From NCBI RefSeq assembly GCF_000828615.1, contig NZ_AP012273.1, positions 1,426,001 through 1,490,000 of the forward strand: a DNA stretch of 64,000 nucleotides, in the 5' to 3' direction. The notes under the pieces were generated by a model. The model saw only the letters and a list, made by a program, of their open reading frames with translations, searched no databases and was not told the origin of the DNA. Numbering within the stretch: position 1 is the stretch's first letter; the number at the start of each line of letters is the position of its first letter. Position numbers and translations under genes: made by a program. This DNA is from Thiolapillus brandeum. Lineage in GTDB: Bacteria > Pseudomonadota > Gammaproteobacteria > Chromatiales > Chromatiaceae. Shown here in pieces: positions 1 to 9,895 of this stretch.

Positions 1-1
1 C

Positions 2-1129
2 GCGTTTCATACCCTGTCTGCGGTACTGGCCGGCGTCAGGGATATTCGTGCTGCGGTAGAGCAGGCCCGGCAGGTGCAGGCCGAAAGCGGGCGGGGAACG
101 GTGTTGTTCATCGATGAAGTGCATCGCTTCAACAAGAGTCAGCAGGATGCTTTTCTGCCCCATGTGGAGGACGGCACCTTCCTGTTCGTGGGCGCGACCA
201 CGGAAAACCCGTCTTTTGAGTTGAACAATGCTTTGCTGTCCCGGGCCCGGGTCTATGTGCTCAAGTCCCTGGCCGTGCAAGACCTGCAGGCGGTGCTGCG
301 GCACGCACTGGAAGATGCAGAGCGGGGACTTGGCGGCCAGAACCTGGAAATAGCAGAAACGGATCTGCAGCAGATTGCCGAAGCTGCTGATGGGGATGCC
401 CGCCGCGCCCTGAATCTGCTGGACAGTGCTGCCGGCCTGGCGGAGAACGGCCGGATTCTTCCGCAAACCATCCGCGAGGTATGTGCCGGCCAGGTAAGAC
501 GGTTCGACAAGGGCGGAGAAGTCTTCTACGACCAGATTTCCGCACTGCACAAGTCGGTACGGGGTTCCAGTCCTGACGCAGCTCTGTACTGGCTGTGCCG
601 CATGATCGATGGTGGCTGCGATCCCCTGTATATCGCCCGGCGGGTAGTGCGCATGGCTTCAGAGGATATCGGCAATGCCGATCCCCGGGCCCTGGAACTG
701 GCCCTCAACGCCTGGCAGGTGCAGGAGCGCCTGGGCAGCCCGGAAGGTGAGCTGGCGATTGCCCAGGCAGTGGTGTACCTGGCCTGCGCAGCCAAGAGCA
801 ACGCGGTCTATACGGCTTTCAAGGCAGCCATGAAGGATGCCCGTCAGACTGGCTCACTGGAGGTTCCCCTGCATTTGCGCAATGCACCTACCCGACTCAT
901 GAAAGAGCTGGGCTACGGTAAGACCTACCGCTATGCCCATGATGAACCCGAGGCCTATGCCGCCGGAGAAAGTTATTTGCCCGGCGAACTCGAGGGACGC
1001 AGCTACTATGAGCCGGTACCCCGGGGGCTGGAGATACGCATCGCGGAAAAACTTGCCCATTTGCGCGAGCTGGATCGCGCCGGGGAGCGGGAATCGTCAT
1101 GCGACACTAGCTCCGGCCATGTAAAATAA
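2..1129 (+). CDS. rarA: RarA (MgsA) replication-associated AAA+ ATPase, 5' end outside the window
   Basis: RarA is an AAA+ clamp-loader relative that acts at stalled replication forks. The frame runs in from base 2 with no start, so about 65-70 N-terminal residues, including the Walker A loop, lie outside. Visible are Walker B ([10 protein letters not shown]), the sensor stretch [10 protein letters not shown], the arginine region LLSRARV and the C-terminal oligomerisation part ([16 protein letters not shown]). The GTG at 74 lies inside the ATPase core and is not the true start. It ends 22 bases before crcB, so the two probably share a transcript. Family identity is clear from the motifs; the fork role is known from the family. 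Confidence 0.95.
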   Translation, partial: AFHTLSAVLAGVRDIRAAVEQARQVQAESGRGTVLFIDEVHRFNKSQQDAFLPHVEDGTFLFVGATTENPSFELNNALLSRARVYVLKSLAVQDLQAVLRHALEDAERGLGGQNLEIAETDLQQIAEAADGDARRALNLLDSAAGLAENGRILPQTIREVCAGQVRRFDKGGEVFYDQISALHKSVRGSSPDAALYWLCRMIDGGCDPLYIARRVVRMASEDIGNADPRALELALNAWQVQERLGSPEGELAIAQAVVYLACAAKSNAVYTAFKAAMKDARQTGSLEVPLHLRNAPTRLMKELGYGKTYRYAHDEPEAYAAGESYLPGELEGRSYYEPVPRGLEIRIAEKLAHLRELDRAGERESSCDTSSGHVK

Positions 1130-1151
1130 GTTTTTTCAGAGGGGAAGAGTC

Positions 1152-1522
1152 ATGATGCAGACACTGGCCATAGCTGCGGGCGGCGCCACCGGGGCGTTAA
1201 TGCGCTTTTGGGTGTCCACTGCCACCTATGCCTGGCTGGGGCGTGGTTTTCCCTGGGGCACACTGATGGTCAATGTCCTGGGCTCCTTTGCCATGGGCCT
1301 GCTTTACATTCTGTTCATCGAACGCCTGACGGCCGGTCCGGAACTGCGTGCGTTTCTGCTTATCGGTTTGCTTGGTGCCTTTACCACCTTTTCCACCTTT
1401 TCCATCGAAACCTTCAACCTTATCGAAGAAGCACAGATCGGCAAAGCCCTGCTCAACGCTGGTGGCAGCGTGATGATTTGCATCGCGGCGGCCTGGCTGG
1501 GAGTAATCGCCGGGAGGCAGTT

Positions 1523-1526
<4 letters not shown>
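1152..1526 (+). CDS. crcB: CrcB/Fluc fluoride exporter
   Basis: Small inner-membrane fluoride channel that lowers cytoplasmic fluoride as a dual-topology dimer. At 124 residues with four predicted membrane segments it has the normal length. Hallmarks visible are GGATGALMRF near the N terminus, NVLGSFAMG in the second helix, and the pore signature TTFSTFSIE in the third. A good ribosome site (GAGGGGAAG) precedes the ATG. The stop overlaps the next start in an ATGA, so translation is probably coupled to the DUF190 gene, a frequent partner of crcB. There is no room upstream for a fluoride riboswitch (22 bases). Confidence 0.95.
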
Positions 1527-3110
<1,584 letters not shown>

Positions 3111-3138
3111 ACAAAAGCCATTCTGCACCTGGTGGGCT

Positions 3139-3170
3139 GGCCCGGATGCTTCACCCCGGGCCGGGGTTTT
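3139..3170 (+). terminator. Probable terminator after serS
   Basis: A 7-bp stem (GGCCCGG / CCGGGCC) with a ten-base loop, followed by GGGGTTTT. It lies between the convergent serS and the small membrane gene. The T-run is short, so efficiency is uncertain. Confidence 0.5.
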
Positions 3171-3198
3171 GCAGCCAAACAGCGTTAAATCCGACAGA

Positions 3199-3387
3199 CT
3201 AGCTTTTCACCAGCAGGATCAGCAACAGCACGAAGCCGACCACCAAAGCCAGGGCCACGAAAACGGCGGGCCAATCGCCCTTGTTGGCCTTGGGCGAGTT
3301 CTTCAGCCAGTGTTTTGTTGCAGGGTACATGAATACCAGCATCAGAACGATGGTAACGGCCATGCCAATCTGCAGCCATATATTCAT
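3199..3387 (-). CDS. Small two-helix membrane protein, function unknown
   Basis: A 62-residue protein with two strongly hydrophobic stretches, residues ~6-22 and ~40-60, separated by a basic loop (HWLKNSPKANKGDW). The start ATG has a purine-rich site (GGAGGAAACATGCA) in front of it. I do not recognise a named family. It is kept as real because of the ribosome site, the clean membrane-protein pattern and its position between two terminators. It is downstream of, and in the same direction as, the BI-1 gene, but the terminator at 3408-3431 separates them. Confidence 0.7.
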   Translation of the reverse strand: MNIWLQIGMAVTIVLMLVFMYPATKHWLKNSPKANKGDWPAVFVALALVVGFVLLLILLVKS

Positions 3388-3407
3388 TGCATGTTTCCTC
3401 CAGGCGG

Positions 3408-3431
3408 AAAAAAGCCCCGGTGATCCGGGGC
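3408..3431 (-). terminator. Rho-independent terminator of the BI-1/YccA gene
   Basis: On the minus strand, the stem GCCCCGG-ATCA-CCGGGGC is followed directly by six T. It lies 20 bases after the stop of the BI-1 gene. The other strand also has a short T-run, so it may work in both directions. Confidence 0.85.
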
Positions 3432-3450
3432 CTTTCTCATGATGCTGCGG

Positions 3451-4134
3451 TCAGTCGTCGCCAAAGATTCCCAGAATCTGCAACAGGCTGATGAAGATGT
3501 TGAAAATGGAGAGGTACAGTCCATAGGTTGCGTGGATGTAATTGGTTTCCCCTCCATGAATCATCTGGCTGGTCTGAAACAGAATGAAGCCGCTCATGAC
3601 CAGGATGAAACCGGAAGCAATGGCCAGTTGCAAAGCGGGAATCTGCAGGAAGAGATTGGCCAGCACGGCCACCATCATCACCATCATGCCGGCAAAGATG
3701 AATCCGCCCATGAAACTGAAGTCGCGGCGGCTACTCAGGGCATAGCCGGACAGGCCCAGAAAAATGACGCCCGTGCCACCCAGAGCCAGGGCAACGGTCT
3801 GAGGTCCGTTGGGCAATTGCAGGTACAGGCTGATCACTGCGCCCAAGCCAAAGCCCATGAGCCCCGTTATGGCAAAAATAACGCCCAGACCTGCGGAACT
3901 TTCCGCAGTACGGGGCAATACGAACATTCCCAGCAGCATCGCCACGATAAGGGATGCCGTGTATGTCCAAAGGGGGACTGCCAGATACAGGGACAACATG
4001 GCCATCAGCCCGCTGAAAACCAGGGTGGCAGACAACAACAGATAAGTATTCTTAATGACCTTGTTGGTGGCAAAGGCCTGTTGGCTCGATCGGCTGACAG
4101 CCTGTTCAAAAACGTTATTCATAATGGTCTTCAT
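3451..4134 (-). CDS. Bax inhibitor-1/YccA family membrane protein
   Basis: A 227-residue protein of the BI-1 (TMBIM) superfamily with seven predicted membrane helices. In E. coli, YccA interacts with the FtsH protease and other members are pH-sensitive calcium leak channels; which applies here is unknown. Seen: the N-terminal segment ending in NKVIKNTYLLLSATL, GSGYAL-like and FQTSQMIHGG regions of the family, and a C-terminal acidic tail (FGDD). It has its own promoter (4150-4178) and terminator (3408-3431), so it is monocistronic. Confidence 0.9.
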   Translation of the reverse strand: MKTIMNNVFEQAVSRSSQQAFATNKVIKNTYLLLSATLVFSGLMAMLSLYLAVPLWTYTASLIVAMLLGMFVLPRTAESSAGLGVIFAITGLMGFGLGAVISLYLQLPNGPQTVALALGGTGVIFLGLSGYALSSRRDFSFMGGFIFAGMMVMMVAVLANLFLQIPALQLAIASGFILVMSGFILFQTSQMIHGGETNYIHATYGLYLSIFNIFISLLQILGIFGDD

Positions 4135-4149
4135 CCTCTCTGATATTCT

Positions 4150-4178
4150 TGAATATATGTGGTTTTTTGCTGAATCAA
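4150..4178 (-). promoter_or_regulatory. Sigma-70 promoter for the BI-1 gene
   Basis: On the minus strand TTGATT (-35) and TATTCA (-10) are separated by 17 bases, in an AT-rich stretch 16 bases before the BI-1 start codon. The short leader leaves space for the AGAGAGG ribosome site only. Read by eye. Confidence 0.45.
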
Positions 4179-4388
4179 CAAATATGACGTAATTCTCTAC
4201 GCCATTGGGAAATGCGTTTCCCGCCGGTTATCTACCTTAGATGGCCTGCTTGTCCGGGAGTTCCAAATGTTCGTGAGTTTATATCAATCTTTACGGGTGC
4301 CTGGCAATACTTGCCGGGTGGGTGGTGGCGGGAATAGGCAGAGCAGGGGAGGATGCTCAGCGCTTTTGGGGTTTTTACACTGTTGGAT

Positions 4389-4418
4389 TTGTACAATTCC
4401 CCGGATATTCGCTATACT
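4389..4418 (+). promoter_or_regulatory. Sigma-70 promoter for the OmpA-like gene
   Basis: TTGTAC and TATACT separated by 18 bases, with a start expected near 4425. This leaves a leader of about 115 bases before the ATG at 4541, as is common for abundant envelope proteins with stable or sRNA-controlled leaders. Confidence 0.55.
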
Positions 4419-4540
4419 GCAAAAAGTATGCTCTGTCTGGCTGTTTCCTCAAGGGGGAGGCTGGAAAAGGATTGAAAGTTGAGAGTGGGCAATTCAGCCC
4501 GAGAAATTTGTATATGTCTACATTTCAGGAGAAAGACAAG

Positions 4541-5215
4541 ATGTTCGATACAAACAAGAAAATCGCCACGGTAGCGGCGGCTGTAGGGCTGATTCTGGGT
4601 TCTACCGTAGCTTCTGCAGAGGATCCCATGCGCGCTTACGCCATGGATGCCGAGAAGTCCGTGGTAACCAACGCGTTTGGCGAATGCTGGCAGTCCAAAG
4701 GCGGCATCAAGACGTTGATCGAAAAATGTGGCGACACCATCGCCAAGGAAGAAGTCAAGGCAGAGCCTGTTCCTGTTGATGGTGACGATGACAACGACGG
4801 CGTTCCCAACAGCCGTGACAAGTGCCCCAACACTGCCGCAGGTGCTACCGTTGATGCCGACGGTTGCCAGATTGTGGAAAACCTGACCATCAACTTGGTG
4901 GTTGAAGAGTTTGATTTTGACAGCGCTGTGCTCAAGCCTGAGATGAAGGCCGCTCTGGAAGCATTTGCCGACAAGGTCAAAGCCAGCCCCGGTCATGAGT
5001 CCGTGACTGTTATCGGTCATACGGACAGCACTGGTCCTGAAGACTACAACATGAAGCTGTCCGTGCGTCGTGCCCAGGCTGCTGCTGATTACCTGGAATC
5101 TCTGGGTATTGACTCCATTACCGTCAAGGGCATGGGTGAAACCCAGCCTATCGCCAGCAACAAAACCCGCGAAGGTCGTTCGCAGAACCGTCGCATCGAA
5201 ATCACCACCCACTGA
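4541..5215 (+). CDS. OmpA-family outer-membrane/peptidoglycan-binding protein
   Basis: A 224-residue exported protein. Signal peptide residues 1-26 (MFDTNKKIATVAAAVGLILG, cleavage after VASA). A short conserved region with FGECW follows, then an acidic thrombospondin type-3-like calcium repeat (DGDDDNDGVPNSRDKCPNT), and a C-terminal OmpA domain (~110-224) with the peptidoglycan contacts VIGHTDSTG and RRAQAAADYL...NRRIEI. There is no eight-strand barrel, so it is likely periplasmic or lipid-independent and tethers the outer membrane to murein. The start is the ATG after CAGGAGAAAG; an upstream in-frame start at 4322 lies before the promoter. It is monocistronic, between a promoter and a strong terminator. 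Confidence 0.92.
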   Translation: MFDTNKKIATVAAAVGLILGSTVASAEDPMRAYAMDAEKSVVTNAFGECWQSKGGIKTLIEKCGDTIAKEEVKAEPVPVDGDDDNDGVPNSRDKCPNTAAGATVDADGCQIVENLTINLVVEEFDFDSAVLKPEMKAALEAFADKVKASPGHESVTVIGHTDSTGPEDYNMKLSVRRAQAAADYLESLGIDSITVKGMGETQPIASNKTREGRSQNRRIEITTH

Positions 5216-5257
5216 TAGTGGCGCTGTGATGGCGCCCTGGCGGGCGCCGACGGAAAA

Positions 5258-5285
5258 GGCCGGTGCTCTCGAGCACCGGCCTTTT
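5258..5285 (+). terminator. Rho-independent terminator after the OmpA-like gene
   Basis: Ten-base stem GGCCGGTGCT / AGCACCGGCC around a CTCG loop, followed by TTTTTAT and preceded by AAAA on the other side, so likely bidirectional. Confidence 0.92.
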
Positions 5286-5491
5286 TATATTCCGGGAACC
5301 TCTGATCCAGTCATGGCCTGGCTCAATCTGTACCGGGTGATTTGGGCGCTTCCGCCATCCGCAATGGGTGTTGGCCACGAGGGTTCGGGGCGTTCCTGCA
5401 TTTCCTGGAGACAGAGTGCGGAGAAGTCATCCGGATGCCCGGCGGTTGTTGGTTCGGGCGATGGAGCCACAAAAGATGCATTTTGAGGACA

Positions 5492-5559
5492 GGGGATTAC
5501 AATACCCCCAAATTTAATCAAGTGACCTTTGGTAGGGGTCACCACTGAGGACTGAAATC
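5492..5559 (+). promoter_or_regulatory. thrS translational operator with a tRNA-Thr anticodon-arm mimic
   Basis: Bases 5522-5542 fold into a 7-bp stem GTGACCT/GGGTCAC closing a seven-base loop TTGGTAG. The loop differs by one base from the anticodon loop of tRNA-Thr (TTGGTAA, anticodon GGU). It sits directly before the ribosome site (GAGG, 5547-5550) and the ATG at 5560. Upstream, GGGG/CCCC at 5492-5509 can form a second hairpin, joined by an AT-rich linker (5510-5521). E. coli thrS is known to be repressed by its own synthetase through an operator with the same order: hairpin, linker, anticodon-like hairpin, ribosome site. Autorepression here is inferred. Confidence 0.75.
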
Positions 5560-7470
5560 ATGCCGGAAATTACGCTTCCAGATGGCTCAAAGCGAGCTTT
5601 CGATCATCCTGTCACTGTTGCCGAAGTGGCGGCTGATATAGGGCCGGGGCTGGCCAAGGCTACTCTTGCGGGTAAAGTGGATGGAAAACTGGTGGATGCT
5701 TCCACTTCCATCGACCATGACGCTGAACTGGCCATCGTCACGGACAGGGATGAGGATGCTCTGGAGCTGATTCGCCATGATGCTGCTCATGTCATGGCCC
5801 AGGCGGTGCAGGAGCTCTATCCAGGCACCCAGGTCACCATTGGCCCCGCCATTGAAGACGGGTTCTACTATGATTTTTCCCGGGAAGAGCCTTTCACGCC
5901 TGATGATCTGAAAAAAATTGAGGATCGCATGCGGGAGATCGTGGGCCGCAACCTGCCGATCCAGCGTGAAGTGTGGGACAGGGAAGAGGCAAAAAAAGTC
6001 TTTGCCGAAATGGGCGAGAATTACAAGGTCGAGCTCATTGATGCGATTCCCGAGGACGAGCAGGTCAGCATCTACCGTCAGGGAGAATGGTTCGATGTAT
6101 GCCGGGGTCCCCATCTGCCCAGCACCGGGAAACTGCCCAAGGCATTCAAGCTCATGAAGCTGGCAGGCGCCTACTGGCGCGGTGACTCTAACAATGAGAT
6201 GCTCCAGCGTATCTACGGTACGGCCTGGCGCAACAAAAAAGAACTCAAGGCGTATTTGCATCGCCTGGAAGAAGCGGAAAAGCGCGATCACCGCAAGATC
6301 GGCAAGGCCCTGGATCTGTTTCATACCCAGGAAGAGGCACCCGGCATGGTGTTCTGGCACGATAAAGGCTGGCAGATCTATCTGACGGTTCAGGAGTATG
6401 TGCGCCAGAAACTGCGGGAAAATGGCTACCAGGAAGTGCATACTCCTGAGATCATCGATCGCAGTCTGTGGGAAAAATCCGGTCACTGGGAAAAGTTTGG
6501 CGACATGATCTTCACCACTCATTCGGAGAACCGGGATTATGCCATCAAGCCCATGAACTGCCCGGCCCATGTGCAGATCTACAATCACGGCTTGCACAGT
6601 TATCGGGATCTGCCCTTGCGTCTGGCGGAGTTCGGCTCCTGTCACCGCAACGAGCCCTCCGGCACCCTGCATGGCATCATGCGCGTGCGGAACTTTGTCC
6701 AGGATGATGCGCATATCTTCTGCACTGAGGATCAGATCCTCTCCGAAGTGTCGGATTTCATCGATCTGTTGTTCGAGCTGTACAAGGACTTCGGCTTCGA
6801 AGAAGTACTCATCAAGCTTTCCACTCGCCCGGAAAAGCGCGTGGGTGCGGATGCGCTGTGGGACAAGGCGGAAAAGTCCCTGGAAGATGCCCTCAATCAC
6901 AAGAATCTGGAATGGGAGCTGCAACCGGGGGAAGGCGCATTCTATGGCCCCAAGATCGAGTTCTCCCTGAAAGACTGCCTTGGCAGGGTATGGCAACTGG
7001 GCACCATCCAGCTGGATTTTTCCATGCCGGAGCGGCTGGGAGCCCACTATATTGCCGAGGACAACAGCAAACAGGTGCCGGTGATGCTGCACCGCGCCAT
7101 TCTCGGTTCCCTGGAGCGTTTTATCGGAATTCTCATCGAACACTACGCCGGCGCACTACCTCTGTGGCTGGCACCAGAACAGGTAGTGGTGATGAATATT
7201 ACGGATAAACAGGCCGGATATGTCGAGGAAGTTGCGCAAAAGCTGAAAAAACAGGGGTTTCGAGTGCAAATAGACTTGAGAAACGAGAAGATCGGCTTTA
7301 AAATCCGCGAGCACACATTGCAGCGTATCCCCTATCTGCTGGTCGTGGGTGACCGGGAGATGGAAAATGGGGCCGTTGCCGTACGCAAACGGGGTGGTGA
7401 AGATCTGGGGGCGATTCCCATAGATGAATTCATCTCCAGTTTGCATGATGAAGTGAACAACAGGGTCTGA
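5560..7470 (+). CDS. thrS: Threonyl-tRNA synthetase
   Basis: Class II synthetase that charges tRNA-Thr, 636 residues, full length. Order of domains: TGS domain (~1-62), the editing domain that removes Ser-tRNA-Thr (~63-225, with [11 protein letters not shown] and [10 protein letters not shown]), catalytic core (~240-530) with the zinc/threonine site near [10 protein letters not shown] and motif 2 [15 protein letters not shown], and the anticodon-binding domain (~540-636). It heads the conserved block thrS-infC-rpmI-rplT. Its leader carries an anticodon-mimic hairpin (5522-5542), so translation is probably autoregulated. Confidence 0.98.
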   Translation: MPEITLPDGSKRAFDHPVTVAEVAADIGPGLAKATLAGKVDGKLVDASTSIDHDAELAIVTDRDEDALELIRHDAAHVMAQAVQELYPGTQVTIGPAIEDGFYYDFSREEPFTPDDLKKIEDRMREIVGRNLPIQREVWDREEAKKVFAEMGENYKVELIDAIPEDEQVSIYRQGEWFDVCRGPHLPSTGKLPKAFKLMKLAGAYWRGDSNNEMLQRIYGTAWRNKKELKAYLHRLEEAEKRDHRKIGKALDLFHTQEEAPGMVFWHDKGWQIYLTVQEYVRQKLRENGYQEVHTPEIIDRSLWEKSGHWEKFGDMIFTTHSENRDYAIKPMNCPAHVQIYNHGLHSYRDLPLRLAEFGSCHRNEPSGTLHGIMRVRNFVQDDAHIFCTEDQILSEVSDFIDLLFELYKDFGFEEVLIKLSTRPEKRVGADALWDKAEKSLEDALNHKNLEWELQPGEGAFYGPKIEFSLKDCLGRVWQLGTIQLDFSMPERLGAHYIAEDNSKQVPVMLHRAILGSLERFIGILIEHYAGALPLWLAPEQVVVMNITDKQAGYVEEVAQKLKKQGFRVQIDLRNEKIGFKIREHTLQRIPYLLVVGDREMENGAVAVRKRGGEDLGAIPIDEFISSLHDEVNNRV

Positions 7471-7517
7471 ATCGCTTCGTGGCGGTAGAGACGCAATACT
7501 GAATTTGTATAGAGGGC

Positions 7518-8045
7518 TTGGCTATAGCTAAACAAGACAAAAGAAACCGGTTGAATACCGACATCACCGTTCCTGAAGTTCGTCTGATCGACGAGAAGGG
7601 TGAGCAGGTAGGCATCGTTTCCATAGAAGACGCACTGGAAGCAGCATCTGCTGCCGGTCTGGACCTGGTGGAAATCGTGCCCAATGCGGAACCTCCGGTT
7701 TGCCGTATCATGGATTACGGCAAGTTTGTATTCGAAGCCAAGAAGCAGAAGCAGGCAGCGAAGAAAAAGCAGAAACAGGTTCAGGTAAAGGAAATAAAAT
7801 TCCGCCCCAGGACTGATTCCGGGGACTACGCCATCAAGTTGCGCAACTTGAGGCGTTTCCTGGAGAACGGTGACAAGGCAAAGGTCACCATGCGTTTCCG
7901 GGGACGGGAGCATGCTCACCGGGAGTTGGGCCTGGAAGTGCTCAACCGTATCGAGAAGGATCTGGAAGAACTGGCCCAGGTCGAACAGCGTCCGGCGATG
8001 GAAGGTCGTCAGATGGTCATGGTTCTGGGGCCGCGCAAGAAATAG
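7518..8045 (+). CDS. infC: Translation initiation factor IF-3
   Basis: IF-3 binds the 30S subunit, prevents premature 50S joining and checks the start codon. The protein has the N-domain ([37 protein letters not shown]), a lysine-rich linker helix (~70-85) and the C-domain ([20 protein letters not shown] ... [10 protein letters not shown]). There is no ATG at the N terminus. The annotated TTG at 7518 is only one base after the GAGGG ribosome site; ATA at 7524 lies seven bases after it and fits better. infC classically starts with a rare codon (AUU in E. coli) so that IF-3 limits its own synthesis. Confidence 0.95.
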   Translation: MAIAKQDKRNRLNTDITVPEVRLIDEKGEQVGIVSIEDALEAASAAGLDLVEIVPNAEPPVCRIMDYGKFVFEAKKQKQAAKKKQKQVQVKEIKFRPRTDSGDYAIKLRNLRRFLENGDKAKVTMRFRGREHAHRELGLEVLNRIEKDLEELAQVEQRPAMEGRQMVMVLGPRKK

Positions 8046-8051
8046 TTTTAC

Positions 8052-8111
8052 GGTTCCGCATGCGGAACCACCATGCAGTGACCGGGCCGATGAGGCATTG
8101 CCTGGGTCACT
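8052..8111 (+). promoter_or_regulatory. Structured infC-rpmI leader, possible ribosomal-protein L20 operator
   Basis: Two hairpins lie between infC and rpmI. The first is a perfect palindrome GGTTCCGCATGCGGAACC (8052-8069). The second pairs AGTGACC (8077-8083) with GGTCACT (8105-8111) around an inner stem AGGC/GCCT (8093-8103). In E. coli, L20 represses rpmI-rplT by binding RNA in this interval, so an operator is plausible. Neither hairpin has a T-run. The match to the L20 site was not tested. Confidence 0.4.
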
Positions 8112-8145
8112 CTTAATTCATCCTTATGATTACAGGAGAGAGAAA

Positions 8146-8340
8146 ATGCCAAAGATAAAAACCAATCGGGGTGCAGCCAAGCGGTTCAAAAAGACTGCTG
8201 GCGGCTTCAAACGAAACCAGTCTCATCGCCGTCATATTCTGACCAAGAAGAGCACCAAGCGTAAGCGTCATTTGCGTTCACCCGCCATGCTGCACAAGGC
8301 CGACGTGGCCGCTGCGCGCCGCATGATTCCCTACGCCTGA
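8146..8340 (+). CDS. rpmI: 50S ribosomal protein L35
   Basis: A 64-residue, very basic protein beginning [13 protein letters not shown], with the family pattern [20 protein letters not shown]. The start ATG follows ACAGGAGAGAG. It lies between infC and rplT in the standard order; the 28-base gap to rplT supports co-transcription and joint control by L20. Too short to be obvious by length alone, but identity is certain from sequence. Confidence 0.97.
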   Translation: MPKIKTNRGAAKRFKKTAGGFKRNQSHRRHILTKKSTKRKRHLRSPAMLHKADVAAARRMIPYA

Positions 8341-8368
8341 TTTCAAGTTTCGTTAAAGGAGATACAAG

Positions 8369-8728
8369 ATGCCCCGAGTTAAACGTGGTGTAACGGCGCA
8401 CAAGCGTCACAAGAAGGTCCTCAAGCAGGCCAAAGGTTATTACGGCGCACGCAGTACAGTCTATCGCGTCGCCAAGCAGGCAGTCATCAAAGCCGGTCAG
8501 TACGCCTATCGTGACCGTCGCCAGCGCAAGCGCCAGTTCCGCGCCCTGTGGATTCAGCGCATCAATGCTGCCGCGCGCATGAATGATCTGTCCTACAGCA
8601 AGTTCATGCATGGCCTGGACAAGGCTGGCGTGGAAATCGATCGCAAGATGCTGGCGGACATTGCTGTCCATGATATGCCGGCATTTAGCCAGCTCGCAGA
8701 AAAGGCCAAGGCCGCTCTCGCGAGTTGA
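8369..8728 (+). CDS. rplT: 50S ribosomal protein L20
   Basis: A 119-residue basic protein ([20 protein letters not shown], then [20 protein letters not shown] and [19 protein letters not shown]). It binds 23S rRNA early in 50S assembly and, in other bacteria, represses the rpmI-rplT messenger. The start ATG has AAGGAG in front. The following 130 bases contain stable hairpins and a terminator before pheS. Confidence 0.98.
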   Translation: MPRVKRGVTAHKRHKKVLKQAKGYYGARSTVYRVAKQAVIKAGQYAYRDRRQRKRQFRALWIQRINAAARMNDLSYSKFMHGLDKAGVEIDRKMLADIAVHDMPAFSQLAEKAKAALAS

Positions 8729-8737
8729 TCGGTTGTT

Positions 8738-9871
<1,134 letters not shown>

Positions 9872-9895
9872 TCATTCATCTAGGGAAGAAGCATC

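Larger units (their letters stand above)
4135..4540. other. Divergent intergenic region between BI-1 and ompA-like genes
   Basis: About 406 bases. It holds the BI-1 promoter at the left and the ompA-like promoter at 4389-4418. Near 4302-4320 is a short inverted repeat (GGCAA-TAC-TTGCC). Open frames that run through it in line with the OmpA gene lack codon signal and a ribosome site, so I treat the rest as untranslated leader (about 115 bases from promoter to start). Confidence 0.5.

Noticed and set aside
1130-1151. Fluoride riboswitch upstream of crcB
   Set aside because: Only 22 bases separate rarA and crcB; too short for the aptamer.
4322-4540. In-frame upstream extension of the OmpA-like protein (start at 4322)
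   Set aside because: Would start before the promoter at 4389-4418; the ATG at 4541 has a ribosome site and yields a proper signal peptide.
5587-7143. 518-codon minus-strand open frame opposite thrS
   Set aside because: Shadow of thrS; composition results from the complementary strand and no motifs are present.
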